Below, in pieces: positions 26,478 to 38,597 of a DNA stretch of 64,000 nt (the stretch's first letter is position 1; every line of letters begins with the position of its first letter). The notes under the pieces were generated by a model. It did not search any database, was not told the DNA's origin, and saw only the letters and a list, made by a program, of their open reading frames with translations. This DNA comes from Porodaedalea pini (Eukaryota; Basidiomycota; Agaricomycetes; Hymenochaetales; Hymenochaetaceae), in assembly GCA_002794775.1 (NCBI GenBank), contig NBAY01000116.1:1-64000 (forward strand), written 5' to 3'. The translations under genes were made by a program, and so were the position numbers.

Positions 26478-27648
26478 ATGCTAAGAGTCGTGTAAGTCAT
26501 TTACCTATTTGCTGAAAGCATCAAAAGCTGACCCCAGTACTTACAGAAAACCTCGCAATGCACGCTCGAAGAGAGCACTCGAAGCCCGTGAGCCCAAGGA
26601 AGTTGAGGATCCTCGTACTGCGGTTTTTGTGAAGGGCACTTCAACGGGTGAAGTGTTGAATGGTGCCATGAAGGAGCTGGTCAGTGTGAAGCTTTAGCCT
26701 ACTTATCCCTTGCTCACAGTGTGTTTACCAATCTCCTCAGATGGCTCTGAAGCGGCCGAATGCTATCTCGTTCTCAAAGAAAAACACCATCCGGCCGTTC
26801 GAGGACGCGTCCTCCTTGGAGTTTTGGTCGAATAAAAATGATGCCTCGATGTTCGTTGTTGGACAGAGCACGAAAAAGAGGCCAGATGGTCTTACGTTCG
26901 TTCGCATGTTCAACGGGAAGGTGCTCGATATGTGTGAGGTTGGCGTGGACAAGTTCGTGAGCATGGAACACTTCAAGGTGCGCATACTATACTCTTCACT
27001 CCTATATGCTAATCTCTATATATACAGACAAAGAAATCGACCCCAGGGCACAGGCCACTCATGCATTTCGCGTCTGACCTCTTCGATACCCACCCTCGTT
27101 TCACGCAGCTCAAGTCACTCCTGCTTGACTTCTTCGGTAGTGAAGTCATCGATGGCATACATCTTTCTGGCGTCGAGCACGTCATTAGCGTACAGCTTGC
27201 ACCGACGCCAGAAGGGCTGAATGCTGCACCCATAGACGCCATGGGGGACGACACGAAGAACCTCCCAAAAGTCCACTTGCGGACATATACGATCAGTGCG
27301 GTTGCGTCAGGCACTAAAATCCCGCGCGTCGAGCTCGTTCCTATGGGTCCTTCACTTGACCTCTCGCTCCGGCGACACCAACCTGCAGATCCGGAGATGC
27401 TGAAGGCCGCATTGCGCCGCCCGAAGCTCAAGAAACAGGACGTCGAGAAGGGGCTTGGAAATCGCAAGAAGAACGTCGAGACAGACGAAATGGGCGACGT
27501 TCGCGGTCGTCTGCACATCGGCAAGCAGGACCTCAGCAAGTTGCAGACAAGGAAAATGAAGGGGCTGAAGGAGGCTCGCTCAGAAGATACAGAAAGTGGC
27601 GGGGAGGAGGTCGAGGAACGGGATGCAAAGAGAAGAAAGGTGATCTAA
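26478..27648 (+). CDS. RPF2: Ribosome production factor 2 (Brix domain), 334 aa
   Basis: Four exons: 26478-26491, 26547-26679, 26741-26977 and 27028-27648. All junctions are GT..AG and in phase, with branch-like GCTGAC and GCTAAT. The protein starts MLRVVKPRNARSKRALEARE and continues with FVKGTSTGEVLNGAMKEL and the very conserved KRPNAISFSKKNTIRPFEDA. This is the start of the Brix domain, which ends around PRVELVPMGPSLDLSLRR. A basic C-terminal tail follows (KQDLSKLQTRKMKGLKEA, ending KRRKVI). Length agrees with yeast Rpf2 (about 340 aa). Known role of the family: with Rrs1 it brings 5S RNP (5S rRNA, uL5, uL18) into the pre-60S particle in the nucleolus. It converges with the deubiquitinase gene, with 252 nt between stops. 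Nothing is broken. Confidence 0.95.
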
Positions 27649-27900
27649 TTGTCTTCATCTATCAGGCTCCTCGCCCTCGCACTGTATTTGTATGTTCAAC
27701 TACTGTTGTATTACTTATCCCTTCTAATACGTTCAGATTGAGATGTGGAAGCGCATGCGTGCATGTAAGATGACAGATGTACAGTTTTGTTCTGTTATTG
27801 TTCTTATCGTTGTACAAAGCAGGTACAGTCTTCAGTTTTCCCTGCATTTCTCTCCATTCAACGCCAGTACCATCAAGTCCCTCTCGTTGCCCAACTTGTC

Positions 27901-30864
27901 TCAAACACGCTGGAACACATACAGATAAGCGAGTTTCTTCAGTTCTCTTACGCTGTCGTCATCAGCACGAACAATCTTCTCGTCATTGAAGAGCACCCAG
28001 CCCTCCTTTTCAGTCTTGATGTGCGAGACGTAGTGCCCCGAATGTACGGAAGGGCCCTTATGTGAGATGAAGGCTTTGAGACGGTACCTCGCCGGGAGTG
28101 CCGCAGATCCGCCAGGGTATTTTGGTGAGGTAGACGCAGGAGCGGACGCAGCAGAGTCCTCACCCGTGTCGCCCGGATGACTGAAGAGCCACTCGACAGC
28201 ACGCTCGGCATTTCCACCCTTGAGAAAAAGTATCCGACATCAGATAAGCTTTCGGAGATCTGAAGTAAAAGGAAACACTGCTAACAGTCTCGCGGAGTGC
28301 CTTCTTTGCCTGCGCAGGTGTGAAGCCCATGTCAGCAAGCATGCTAATCTGTTCTGCAGATGGTTCGGGTCCGCTCGCTGCTACATTTCCACCAGTAGGT
28401 ATAGGGTCGTCGATGTCTATCGCAGGTTGGAGTTAGTATGTCTAGATTATCGAGAAGTACTCTGAGAAATGTTAGCTAACCCGGATCTTCCATATGCGCA
28501 AATAACCATTCCATAGCCGCCTCCGGATCAGCATTACCTGTTGCAAGAAGGGCCTTTTTGCATCGAATTTGCAGAAATCCCATTGCTTCTAGCTGGCCCA
28601 TCGCAGCTTCATTGAAACTTGGTTCCACCGATGCTGTAACGAAAGTATGAACATGAAAAGAAATAGAAAACACGGATGGAGGGACGACGTACCAGCTGTT
28701 TCGTCTGGAAGTTCGGTCTCGTCAGGATGTAGGCCCTGGCTGAGGTAGGAGTCCAAGATCAACTCGTCGTCGGCAGGCAATATGAGAGGAATGTCTGTTC
28801 TTTTGTCAACATGTTACGTTTAAGGGACACACGAAGACAGCTCTGACCAAGTTTGACTGGGACCCAGTTGACGAGCTGGAACTTTTTTGCGTGGAGTATG
28901 AGCACCTTAGGAAAGGTAGAGAAACGGGATCTCCTTCATTAAAATTTAAGTAGGCTTGGATCGAAGAAACCAAGGAAGTGGGCTTACTTGATAGCGAGGA
29001 CGTTCTTGCTACAGTTTGGGCATTGATACTCTAATGCTTCATCTGCAGTCACAGAATCCAACGACTCCGTCAATGCAACGTCTTCATAAAGGACTCTTCC
29101 CTCCGCGTCCTTTCCCTTTTCACGCGCAGGCACCGGTACGCTCAGAGTGTCCTGGCTGTCTACGCGGTATCTTACACGCTTGCAGTCGTTACACTGCAAG
29201 CGTTGCTCCATACCGAAAGTAAATGTTTCCGTCGGCTCATCCTCTGGCTTGAGCCCACGTTTCTTCGCGTTCTGGCGTAGAACCGTAAGCAGATGTGAAA
29301 AGAACTCCTCTGCATCTTGTTGCCGCATAGTTGCAAATTCTGCGTGACCCTTGCCAATAAGCGCCTTGAACGTGACCGGGCGTACTCCTTCCTGGAAAAC
29401 TGGCGCCGGAGAGTCATGTGCTAGCGGATTATCTGATGGTGTAGTACATGGTTTTGAGTAACGGCCAGAAAGCAGTCCGTCGGCGAGCTTATGCATCTGG
29501 CATTCAAGGCAAGATGCAGGAAGGGGCTCCGGACATGTCTGCCAATGATGGGGTGCCGAAGGAAAATACCGAGCCTGGAAATCCGGGAGTGCAAAGAGAA
29601 CCTGAACCACAGAGGCCATGTAGCAGCTTCGAGTTTGGTCAGTGAATGATTCCGATTACTAACGAGAATTCGAACCTGTTACCAAGGTTTGTGAGCCCAG
29701 TCAAGCCCTGGCCAAAGACAGGTTCAAGCGCTTTCCCGGATTCATCCGTCAAGCTGAAGTCAAACTTGAGATTGTGCTCGATTTGCTTTTTTCCTAAGCC
29801 ATTAGAGCGGGCATGAAAAATTTACAATGCACACGAACCAATTCAGTCATGGATTTCTCCGTTTTCGTCTGCGTGCTGACGTTGATGCCGAATGTATGCA
29901 GATGTGCAGCGAGATCCAAGTCAAGCCTAGCGTCATTACACTCGTAGCAGTAGATATCTAGACGACACAGGTCATAAGATCTTTCACCGGCTGAACGGAG
30001 CGGAAACTAACCTGCACTTCCTTCTGGAGTGATGGTACCGAGTTTGACGCTCACCGGGTGGTAGGTCTCTTCGTAGTGAGCCAGTCCATGACCATTCCCG
30101 CCCAATCCACCAAACTGCTGCCTACCGCACCCAAGAGATCCACAAGTTAGACAAAGCCACAGGTTCTCTTTTAGATCGCATTTTTGACAATGCGCGAGAC
30201 CGGACTCTAGAATGGGTCCGGTAGATGCCTGCTCGAGCATCAAGGTATGCTCGCATGCCGTGATCTCCTCCTCCCAAGCCTTAACTTCTGACTGACGTGC
30301 AGAAGACAACGAGGTCATGACGTCGTGTATAATATCTTTCACCTTCGACTCATTAGAAAGCTCGGATAGTTCACGCCCCGAGAGGTTTTCACAGCTCCAG
30401 CATTTCAACGTCGTGATGTGTTCAAATTTATCTCCTTCGCGTTCTTCTATGATCGCAAGTTTCGTCATCTTTGCCGGAGGCTCTTCATTATTCTCCTGTG
30501 GCAGATCATTCGGTTAAAATATATCTTTCTCGATAGATGCAATGAGGACACACTCGCTTAGCGCTCGTCGGTTTGGACCTGCGCTTGACGTTCAGAGTAA
30601 AGGTATGGCCGGTCTTCTCGACATGCGTACGCGCATGGTGGCGTTCGGAGCTAAGACAGCCACCGTTGAAGCATGAGAGACAAACGTCTATACCTGCTTC
30701 GCTATCCTAGACCACAGTGTGAGTGTGTGGCGTAAGTAGAAAGGTCCAATTTACCGCACCTGATTGTCAAAGCACTGCGTACACTCCTCGCGGTGAACAG
30801 ACTGTGACAGTTTCGGAGCAGAAAGCCCGGGAAGACGCGAAAGGTGAGTACACTCAGAAGTCAT
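27901..30864 (-). CDS. UBP14: Ubiquitin carboxyl-terminal hydrolase, USP5/Ubp14 type
   Basis: A multi-exon minus-strand gene starting MTSECTHLSRLPGLSAPKLS. Domain order: an N-terminal Cys/His-rich UBP-like finger (ECTQC..CLSCFNGGC..ERHHARTH), then the ubiquitin-C-terminus-binding ZnF-UBP (CQKCDLKENLWLCLTCGSLG, GGNGHGLAHYEETYHPVSV). The catalytic Cys box follows, GLTNLGNSCYMASVVQVLF. Its NSC is split by an intron at about 29671-29622, whose donor follows the first two bases of the Ser codon. Two UBA domains follow (MGQLEAMGFLQIRCKKALLA; EQISMLADMGFTPAQAKKAL), and the His box HSGHYVSHIK lies close to the end VFQRV. The order nUBP-cUBP-USP with inserted UBA pair is specific to USP5/Ubp14, which dismantles unanchored polyubiquitin chains and so feeds ubiquitin back to the proteasome system. 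All catalytic boxes look intact. Exact exon ends in the first third were not all fixed. Confidence 0.93.
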
Positions 30865-32462
30865 TTTAAGCTTTGAGGTCTTGTGGATGTGATGAGAGAT
30901 GAGAGACGAGAGATGAGGGGCGTCCTCTGAGAACTCGCGGGCCACGCGTGCATCACGTGCTAACAGCGTGTCGCGACGCGACTTAGTTTTAAACTCCGCA
31001 TTTCGAGTCGAGCCTGCATAATTTACTAAAGTACTAATACTATTCCATGAGTCGTATCATAAGTGATAAATTGGTTCATGTGGTATTTAATTATGAACAA
31101 TTGTATTATAGATTAAAGTTGACACAAAGAAGCTTTTTGTCCAACCCACGATCAAAGGAGAAGAACCCAACAGCAATTGATTTGTTGCCCTTGGCATATA
31201 TAACTGGTATATGGGCTAGAAAAGATGAACGTTATTAATTAAAGCTTGCTAAAAATTAAATACGAGAGCTGAAGCCTATGAGACTAAGCAAAGTGATGTC
31301 TTGCTCCTAGAAGTGGGCCATACTGTATCTTATCTCATCACAGCTGACTCGGACGCGCTGCGATGGATGCTATAAGTCTGATTGAGCTTCCCTGGAACAC
31401 AACTTACATTGCATCTTCAAAGGGGCTATGTTCTGTCTCCACCTACGATGCTTGACGTTCGCAGTCTTTGCACTGCTCCGATGAACGTTTTTCTATGTTA
31501 GAGCTGGTTAGACAGTGCCTTAAGCCATGCCTCTTTTACTCCCATCACGCCTACCATTCAGTTATAAGCGTGGATCCCAGGAATAGCAGCTCCCGTTTCT
31601 TAAGATTTCTCGCCTACGCTCTTGTAGACAGGGCCTTTACACCACTTGAAGTGTAAGCTACAGGAAAGCGATTGTGCGCACAGAGCTGTATGGCTACATT
31701 GTCGCAAGTCAATACAGTAACACCTTCAGGGTGTGTTGGTTTCTCTATCGCACCCTCGTATGACTTCACCCCTGCCAACCAGACCTTCCCGATATTCGAG
31801 CATGTCGACCTGCTTCGTCAGCCCCCAAGACATGTTCTTCTAAATGTTCCTTATAGATAATTTACCAGATCGGTCGAGACGTTCGACTCATTGTCCATAC
31901 TAAGTTGAGTACACATATTCATAGTTTCGTACGCCCGAACCAGAGCATTGCACGTCCCAGCGATCTAGTGTGGTCACTGTCACCTTCTGGTCGAATGGGC
32001 ACTCTATGGGAGCAGTCCGAGAGGAACTTGAAGCCACTAAGCAGATGTAATGTCATTCTTGGATACTTGCGTGATGGACGAATTAACAATGCAAGCTGAT
32101 TTACTGGTACCATTCAAATCGCAACCCTTCATTTTACACTCTAGAGTGGCCGAGGATTCTAAGACAAGATATAATGGTGTTACGATAACGCCAATACGAA
32201 AGAAGAGGAGGGTTCGGAAGAGTGTTGCGAATAAAGTGAAGTTGAGATACGATTGCGGGTGATATAAGGCATAGTCAAGGGAGCCAAAATGGAAATGGCA
32301 GTAATCCTCGAAGCACTCCTGTCGTGATTAATGTTGACTCCATCCAGAAAAAAAATCTTCATTATATGTATCAAGATGTTTGGACAATTCCATGATATTT
32401 AAGGATGGCTGCTCATAGAAATTCAGAAAGATAGCAGCTTAGGTGACGTGAAAGAGCGCGAT
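30865..32462. other. Intergenic stretch, partly AT-rich; nothing recognised
   Basis: This lies between the 5' end of the deubiquitinase gene and the 3' end of the small gene at 32463. It is AT-rich around 31020-31260. Short frames carry no family signature and no convincing splice chain. Confidence 0.4.
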
Positions 32463-33186
32463 TCATTCTTCCGCAGGGTCTTCAGCAGCATCAGCCACAT
32501 CTTCGACCTTGTCAGCTTCTTCGTTCACTTCCTTTGAATCCTTAGTGTCTTCGTCTTTACCATCTTTAGCATTCTTACTGCCGAGGACAGTCGCATTGAT
32601 TCTGGCCAAATCATCAGATTTTCTTGAAAGTTCGAGAAGGGGAGCAGCAACGCACGAGATCATAACTTGCACCTTCTCACCCTCACCTCCATCTGGGTTC
32701 GGGATTTCTATTGTGACACGCTTGTTGCCCTTCCAACCGTAACTCCCCGTGCTGAACTCGGTCGGTACCAGAGTTGCTGAACCGATCGATCCTGGGTCCG
32801 CAGAGGTCGAAGGCACTGTCTTGTCATCAGCTGGAATGGCTGGTGGTGTGTGCGTGAAGTTGACATGCAACGGGAGAGCCTTCGACTTGAAGGCTGAGGG
32901 CGCAAGAGATGCCTAACGTTACGATACGTAGAGCGATTAGACATGTACAAGCAAGGCAACAACACGTCATGCTTACTTTTGCACCCTTCTTTCCACCCCT
33001 TCCTGCACCCTTGCTGTTCTTCGGGGACTTAGGCGAGTCGTTGGTCTTTGGGTTTTTCGACGCGCGCGTCTCTCTTGCTCCAGCCTCAGAAGCACTGCGT
33101 TTAGTTCCTGCATGGACAGCGTCGTTAGCATGTGAAGCACCGCATTGGCAAGCCAGGATCAAGGGAGACACAAACGTACCAGCCAT
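32463..33186 (-). CDS. Conserved small fungal protein of unknown function, 195 aa
   Basis: Three exons on the minus strand (33186-33180, 33107-32977, 32912-32463) with GT..AG introns join to 196 codons. The start is MAGTKRSASEAGARETRASK, followed by a basic, disordered stretch with KSPKNSKGAGRGGKKGAK. A more structured core reads APSAFKSKALPLHVNFTH, SIGSATLVPTEFSTGSYGWK and GNKRVTIEIPNPDGGEGEKV. The C-terminus is strongly acidic (Asp/Glu/Lys). The core pattern LPLHVN.TH.P..IP...GSYGWKG looks like a family I associate with hypothetical proteins of Agaricomycetes, but I cannot attach a function. No signal peptide, membrane segment or catalytic motif is seen. Confidence 0.75.
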
Positions 33187-35162
33187 AGTCGTGGTTTGAG
33201 TGGAAGCGGGGAGAGAATGTCAGTGGGCAACTCGAACTCATTTATACAAGAACTCGCTTGGAGCGGCTAAGCGCTGAATTAGTGTGGCCCGTAGCAATTG
33301 ACAACGCAACGGCTACGTCACGCAACGCGTGTCCGACCACGCGTCAAACTTTATCATCTCCAATATTAATGCATTAATATATTTACATACTGTACATAAA
33401 GCTTCTAGAGACACGGCAGGCCTCAAACAGGGGAAAGCTACGGATAAACGAATGATTTCTGGTCAACTTTGTACAATTCGCATATCAACAAAGCTTGAAA
33501 AACAATTGAAGCTTGAGATAAATACTGGTTGGCCTATCGCACATTTATAGATGAATAAATTGTAACATTACATAGTCAACTTCGTCCATCCTCAATCCCG
33601 CTATTAGTATGGAGAGCCAGAGTAATTCCCGGCTGCGCAGGAGGGGCAGACTGTGTCAATCTGGGGTGCTGCAAAGAGGTGTGAGGAAGTGAAGGCCATG
33701 ACTGTAGATACAACGGATGCTTGTGACGTACAGTACTGCTCCGGGTATTGACGACTAGAGAAACATGTGAGCTTCGAGTTTAAAAGGAAGGAGAGATCGT
33801 ACGTACTACTGCCAACAGGTTCTCTGACAATTAGGAGGGAGACAGTCGATAGGATGGTTTGGGCTGAACTTGCATCTATGGCTGACGCAGTAGATCTACG
33901 AGAAAGAATGTCACTGCTCTACAATACGCCCTGGAAGTGCGGTGTTTCATACCATTTCATCGGGCTGCATGGATACTATTCAGCGAACAGCACTGAAGGC
34001 CTTGATAGGAAGAGATACTTACGAGAGAAATTGAATGGCCACATCGCCTATAGAAATTAGTCACTCTGGAAAGTGTTTCAACAACCAGGACTAGCGATGC
34101 TCGAATAGGACCGCAGACCTTCTCCAATGGCACATAGCGCAATCTAGAGTCACTGTACGTTCTGGGAAGTGGTGAAGATAAATATCTCAGTGGAGCTGAA
34201 AGATATATGTTGGCTGGTTGCTGGTTGTCTTCACTCACCGACGTCTACATTTTATACCTTACAAGAGATTGGAGCATAGCCAGTAGATATATATTCCAGG
34301 AATTAAAGAGAAGGTCTTCCCGGTGATGGCCCAGAGAATGATCTTTCCATCACGTCTGAAGCATTATGAGGCGGCGACCGCTCTGCATCAACAAAGCTCA
34401 TGTCTCAGTCAAAGCGACATACCGCCGAAGGTTGCGGCGAAAGTAACAGGGTTACGGGAGAGAGAGGCGTCTGAAAACGATTCGCCACATTCACGTTCTT
34501 TGGCCTTTCCCGAGAAGTCCGTTGAGGCTGTGGAAGGATCATACACAGTAGGGGAAAGTGGCTCGCGATTGCTTTCACTTACGGTGCATAGTCTAATAGA
34601 CGCAGTATTGACGGTTCCCGAAGCAGTTCGAACCGGCGCCGCTTCCTTTCGCTGCATCGGCAAGCACCACCGTGAGCATGTGAAGGCGTTCAGGGTGAAC
34701 TCTGACGTACCGATCCGAGTCTGAGGCCCATGCGAGGACCTGCGGCGCCCATGAGAATGTGAAGGACGAAAAAGTGCTGCGCATTGATGATCCACGACAA
34801 GCGCAGTAGTGATCTCCATGCGAGATGAGTCCGAACACTGTTTCAAGGAGCGAAGATGAAGTGAAGTGACGCTATTATTACAAGAAAGCGTTAGACGAGT
34901 CCAATTCTGAATCAAGAAGCCAGGATTTTGAGATCTCATATGGTTGAGGACTTCCCGCATTGATAGATCGTGAAAGGAAGCGATCATTCAGTTATTGAAT
35001 TATTGAGTTGCTGTCCAATATGTGTGCAACATTCCGTGACTTGGAAGGTTAAAGCAAAGGCAGTGTGACCAAGAAAGGCAACACTAGTACTATTTGTACC
35101 AGCGGTGCTTTTTGTACATCACATGATTTTCGGTTGCCCTCCGGATCTCGCCCAAGTTTTTC
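33187..35162. other. Intergenic stretch without a supported gene
   Basis: An AATATTAATGCATTAATAT palindrome sits at about 33362. A minus-strand tail at about 33605-33690 could read ..IDTVCPSCAAGNYSGSPY before a stop and may be a last exon, but no upstream exon chain was established. Plus and minus frames around 33770-34990 have no family motif. Confidence 0.3.
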
Positions 35163-35694
35163 ATGGCCAAGAAAGAAAAACGATACATCGAGTCCAAGGT
35201 CAGTAACAGGCGAATTTCTTATATCGCAGTCTGCATCTACCCGTAAAACGGCTAACATTTAGTACTTATGTAAGAGTGACGCCTTGTTGCTCGCAGAATC
35301 AATCGCAGATACGCAGGAAGACAAGGCCCTCATCAAGAAAAGGCACAATAACGTCAGGCTCCGTTCATTGCTCTGACAGTGAGTGGGAAGCTCACAGAGC
35401 TTTGCTACGATCATCTTTGCTTTGTGTAGGAACGTCATGAGGATCATGGAAACAAGAAAAAGCCCCGCTCTTGCTCTGACAACAGTCGGCTGGTAAGCCA
35501 GTTGATTACAAGCGAAGAACTCATTCTGAAACTAGTTGCAGAAAGAGGCAAAAGAAGTAGTTCGTGCGCGGATGGCTCGGACGAAGAAGCAGAAGGCTGA
35601 AATGCATAAAGCCGCGAGCAAACCTCGGGAACCCTCCGAAACGCAGTTCCCGGTGCCTGCAAAGAAGAAGGGCGTATCATTTGCAGCATCATGA
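35163..35694 (+). other. Possible small spliced gene or gene remnant with Lys-rich tail
   Basis: The 3' block 35542-35694 follows a good acceptor (GTTGCAG) and reads KEAKEVVRARMARTKKQKAE, then PAKKKGVSFAAS and a stop. This is a plausible last exon of a basic, perhaps nucleolar protein. A candidate first exon starts at 35163 (MAKKEKRYIESK) and is followed by a GTCAGT donor. The middle could not be joined without stops, so this is either a gene whose exons I cannot resolve or a decayed copy. No function is assigned. Confidence 0.25.
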
Positions 35695-37097
35695 TCGAAT
35701 GCTTTGATTTACAAGACGAGAAATTGCAATGTGCACGCCGGGATACAACTCTTACGCGAGCCGCCCATGTCTCGAGGGACCGAAGCGCCTATTAGAAGCA
35801 ACTGTGAGCTCGATTTATCCTAACAGCACGCTCTTCGAAGCTCGATGTTGGTCGGATGAGTGTTGTAGCTGTATGCTCTACCCGTGAAATTATTTTGATC
35901 ACCCCGCACCGTCACCTCTCGGATTAGATCTTCAAATATAGTTTTCAAGATCCGTGGATTCTTGTGATAGAGGCGTACTGATATGATGACTATAGGTGAT
36001 TACACGCAATTGAGTTGAGAATGCAATCTTCGATCGACGAGGCAGAATCGCATCCTGATTGTCTCGATGGCAGATGCAATGACAAGATGTACTTCACATT
36101 AGATGTGCTAATAGTAACTTAGTCTGACATAGTACGATCCTTAGCCCTTACGTCCGAGGATGCAACCGACTGTGAAAGGTTCCTACAAACTTTGATGTAC
36201 GGTCGCTTTCCTTCGTCACTACACCGCGTTGCTGAGCCTGGAGCTCATGCGTGCATGTGGACCGAAAGAGGCTCGTAAGCTGCTATCCTTTTTGTCAACG
36301 GCGCCGAGTGGGACGGTGTCAAGGCAAGCTTGCTATAATTTCGTTGATGTAATAAACGCAGCCGAATTTTTGGATATGCATCATTGTTAGAGGCGAACTC
36401 TAAGCGCGTTACACGTAGAGCGCCCAATTACACAGAGAGAAACCGTGCACATCACAGAAGCCGTTATCGGTGTTGAGATGTGTACAATCTAAGTGTATGC
36501 TTTGCCATAATGCTTGGAGTACCAATTGCTGCATACTATATAGTATCCTTCGTCCAATCCTGGCTTCAGGCCGAGCTTGCGAGACATGGATACACAGTCT
36601 GGAAAACTGAACGTCAGTTGAATGCCGATTGATACCTCTCCCTTTTGATAAGAAGAAGGAAAACAGCAACCAATCAGTGACTGGTTCAGGCCGAAGAGAA
36701 TATACTTACAGTAGCACGAAGTTGTTTTCAAGCATAGTACAGCTCTGGACGAAGTGGAGAGAGAAAAATTGGCCCTAAATTTGATCACTGGGAAGATCAC
36801 AGCATCCAACGATATACAACTTACGACCTTTAGGGCATCAACATGAGCGGATCATTTTTCAAGGCAGCAATCGACTGTCGCGGGGATGTTTGATGCTCGG
36901 AAGGAATCTCTTGCGATAGGAGTACTCGTCACTTGGATCACAGATAGGTGCGACAGTGATTATTACCTTGAGACGTCGTCGCATGAATAACTTTCCAAGA
37001 TCTTTCCGTCGACGCTCATACCGCACCATGCGACGCGGCTCGATCTTCGCTCACCTCTACAATCTCAGTTCCGAGGTCATTCAAGGATTTTGATCGG
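35695..37097. other. Intergenic stretch; nothing recognised
   Basis: Only short unlinked frames are present. No repeats, RNA genes or gene families were recognised before the fold-back element that begins at 37098. Confidence 0.35.
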
Positions 37098-37944
37098 TTA
37101 CAGCCATTTTCATAAGTCCTGCGACACGTGCATGTCACGTGAAGTGAGCCGCGGCTGAGCCAACATGTCGAAAAATTAGAATGAATGTCTATTTTCTCCG
37201 TAAATTCTGTGCAGCACCTGCTCATTAAGTACTCAAAAAAAAAGGCATGGTTCTCAGGAGCAGAAATATGTAAAATAGAGAGCAATATGTTGACTGTGTA
37301 GGTGGGTGGAGATCAAACAAGTGCAGCCAGTCTGTTCTCTCACCCATTTCCACCGAGATTCAAAAATTATGGCTCCCCTACATCTACCTGTAAAATTCTT
37401 TTCTGTATCTGTAAATTAAGTATATGACTATACCGACAGCTCCTGCAAGTTTGAAGCCAATCCATGCAGTATTCATGGTGCAGCAGCAAGGTTTGTGTTC
37501 CACTCTTGTTCATGCTGCAAAGATGGAAAGAGCTCAAAGTGGAACACAAACCTTGCTGCTGCACCATGAATACTGCATGGATTGGCTTCAAACTTGCAGG
37601 AGCTGTCGGTATAGTCATATACTTAATTTACAGATACAGAAAAGAATTTTACAGGTAGATGTAGGGGAGCCATAATTTTTGAATCTCGGTGGAAATGGGT
37701 GAGAGAACAGACTGGCTGCACTTGTTTGATCTCCACCCACCTACACAGTCAACATATTGCTCTCTATTTTACATATTTCTGCTCCTGAGAACCATGCCTT
37801 TTTTTTTGAGTACTTAATGAGCAGGTGCTGCACAGAATTTATGGAGAAAATAGACATTCATTCTAATTTTTTGACATGTTGGCTCAGCCGCGGCTCACTT
37901 CACGTGACATGCACGTGTCGCAGGACTTATGAAAATGGCTGTAA
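37098..37944. mobile_element. Fold-back (hairpin) element, 407-bp arms, 33-bp loop
   Basis: Positions x and 75042-x are complementary from 37098/37944 inward to 37504/37538, with only a few mismatches. The loop is 37505-37537. Both arms therefore yield the same short frames on opposite strands, for example the SLHVTCTCRRTYENGC reading of 37285 (minus) and 37757 (plus). The arm ends read TTACAGCCATTTTCATAAG. I found no obvious flanking target duplication and no transposase. It could be a hairpin-type MITE or a snap-back duplication. A transcript across it would fold into a long dsRNA. Confidence 0.75.
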
Positions 37945-38597
37945 TTCCTTTCCACCCAAATTGTTGATGTCTCCGAGTCGTTACAGCCCATAATACATCA
38001 TGATGTGCTTCCATGTGCGCAATCCGCGAAGTTTTACTCCCAATACAATTTTCTAATCTGTGAATAGAATTCTATAAGGAATTTTAACTGGAATACCAGT
38101 CTGAGTCCGCATTCGCAGCTGAACACTAAACTTACTAGAAAATCAAGCGACCCTATTAGGGCTGAAGCGGCAGATCCTCCTGTCTATGGGGCAATCTTAA
38201 GCTTCGTGGTATTGATTATTTCTACTAAGTCTAGCACCTTCTTCGGGGTTTCGACAAAATCTGAGCCCCCCTGGTATGGGGGGGGGGGGGAAGAGTAGTT
38301 GGCTACTCTTATCAGTGAAATGTCTCAATCAGAAGGCAACAAATATCGTATCTGAAGGCTGAGTTCACCGACAATGTGCTCAAGTCATGTAACTTGAACA
38401 AGATAGCAATCCCGAGTTTAATAATATAATAGCAAAACAAGCTTAGCTGAGGAGGCTTATGAGCATTACACCAGATTGCAGAGACGAGACAGCGACAATA
38501 AACATCCAGAGGGACCTTGACGAATAGTTCCCTTCGAATTTTAACTAGCCGCTCCATGGGAGTCAAGAGTCAGAAAGTTGCATGAGGCGGACTCCGG
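37945..38597. other. Flank between fold-back element and LINE
   Basis: No gene was recognised. A G-homopolymer tract lies at 38279-38292. The true 5' end of the LINE may be within this interval, because its 5' UTR start could not be fixed. Confidence 0.3.

Noticed and set aside
26741..26971. Antisense ORFs over RPF2 exon 3
   Set aside because: They are shadows of a strongly conserved coding exon with verified phase and splice sites.
37367..37675. Two matching 83-codon ORFs on opposite strands
   Set aside because: They are the two arms of the fold-back element, not genes.
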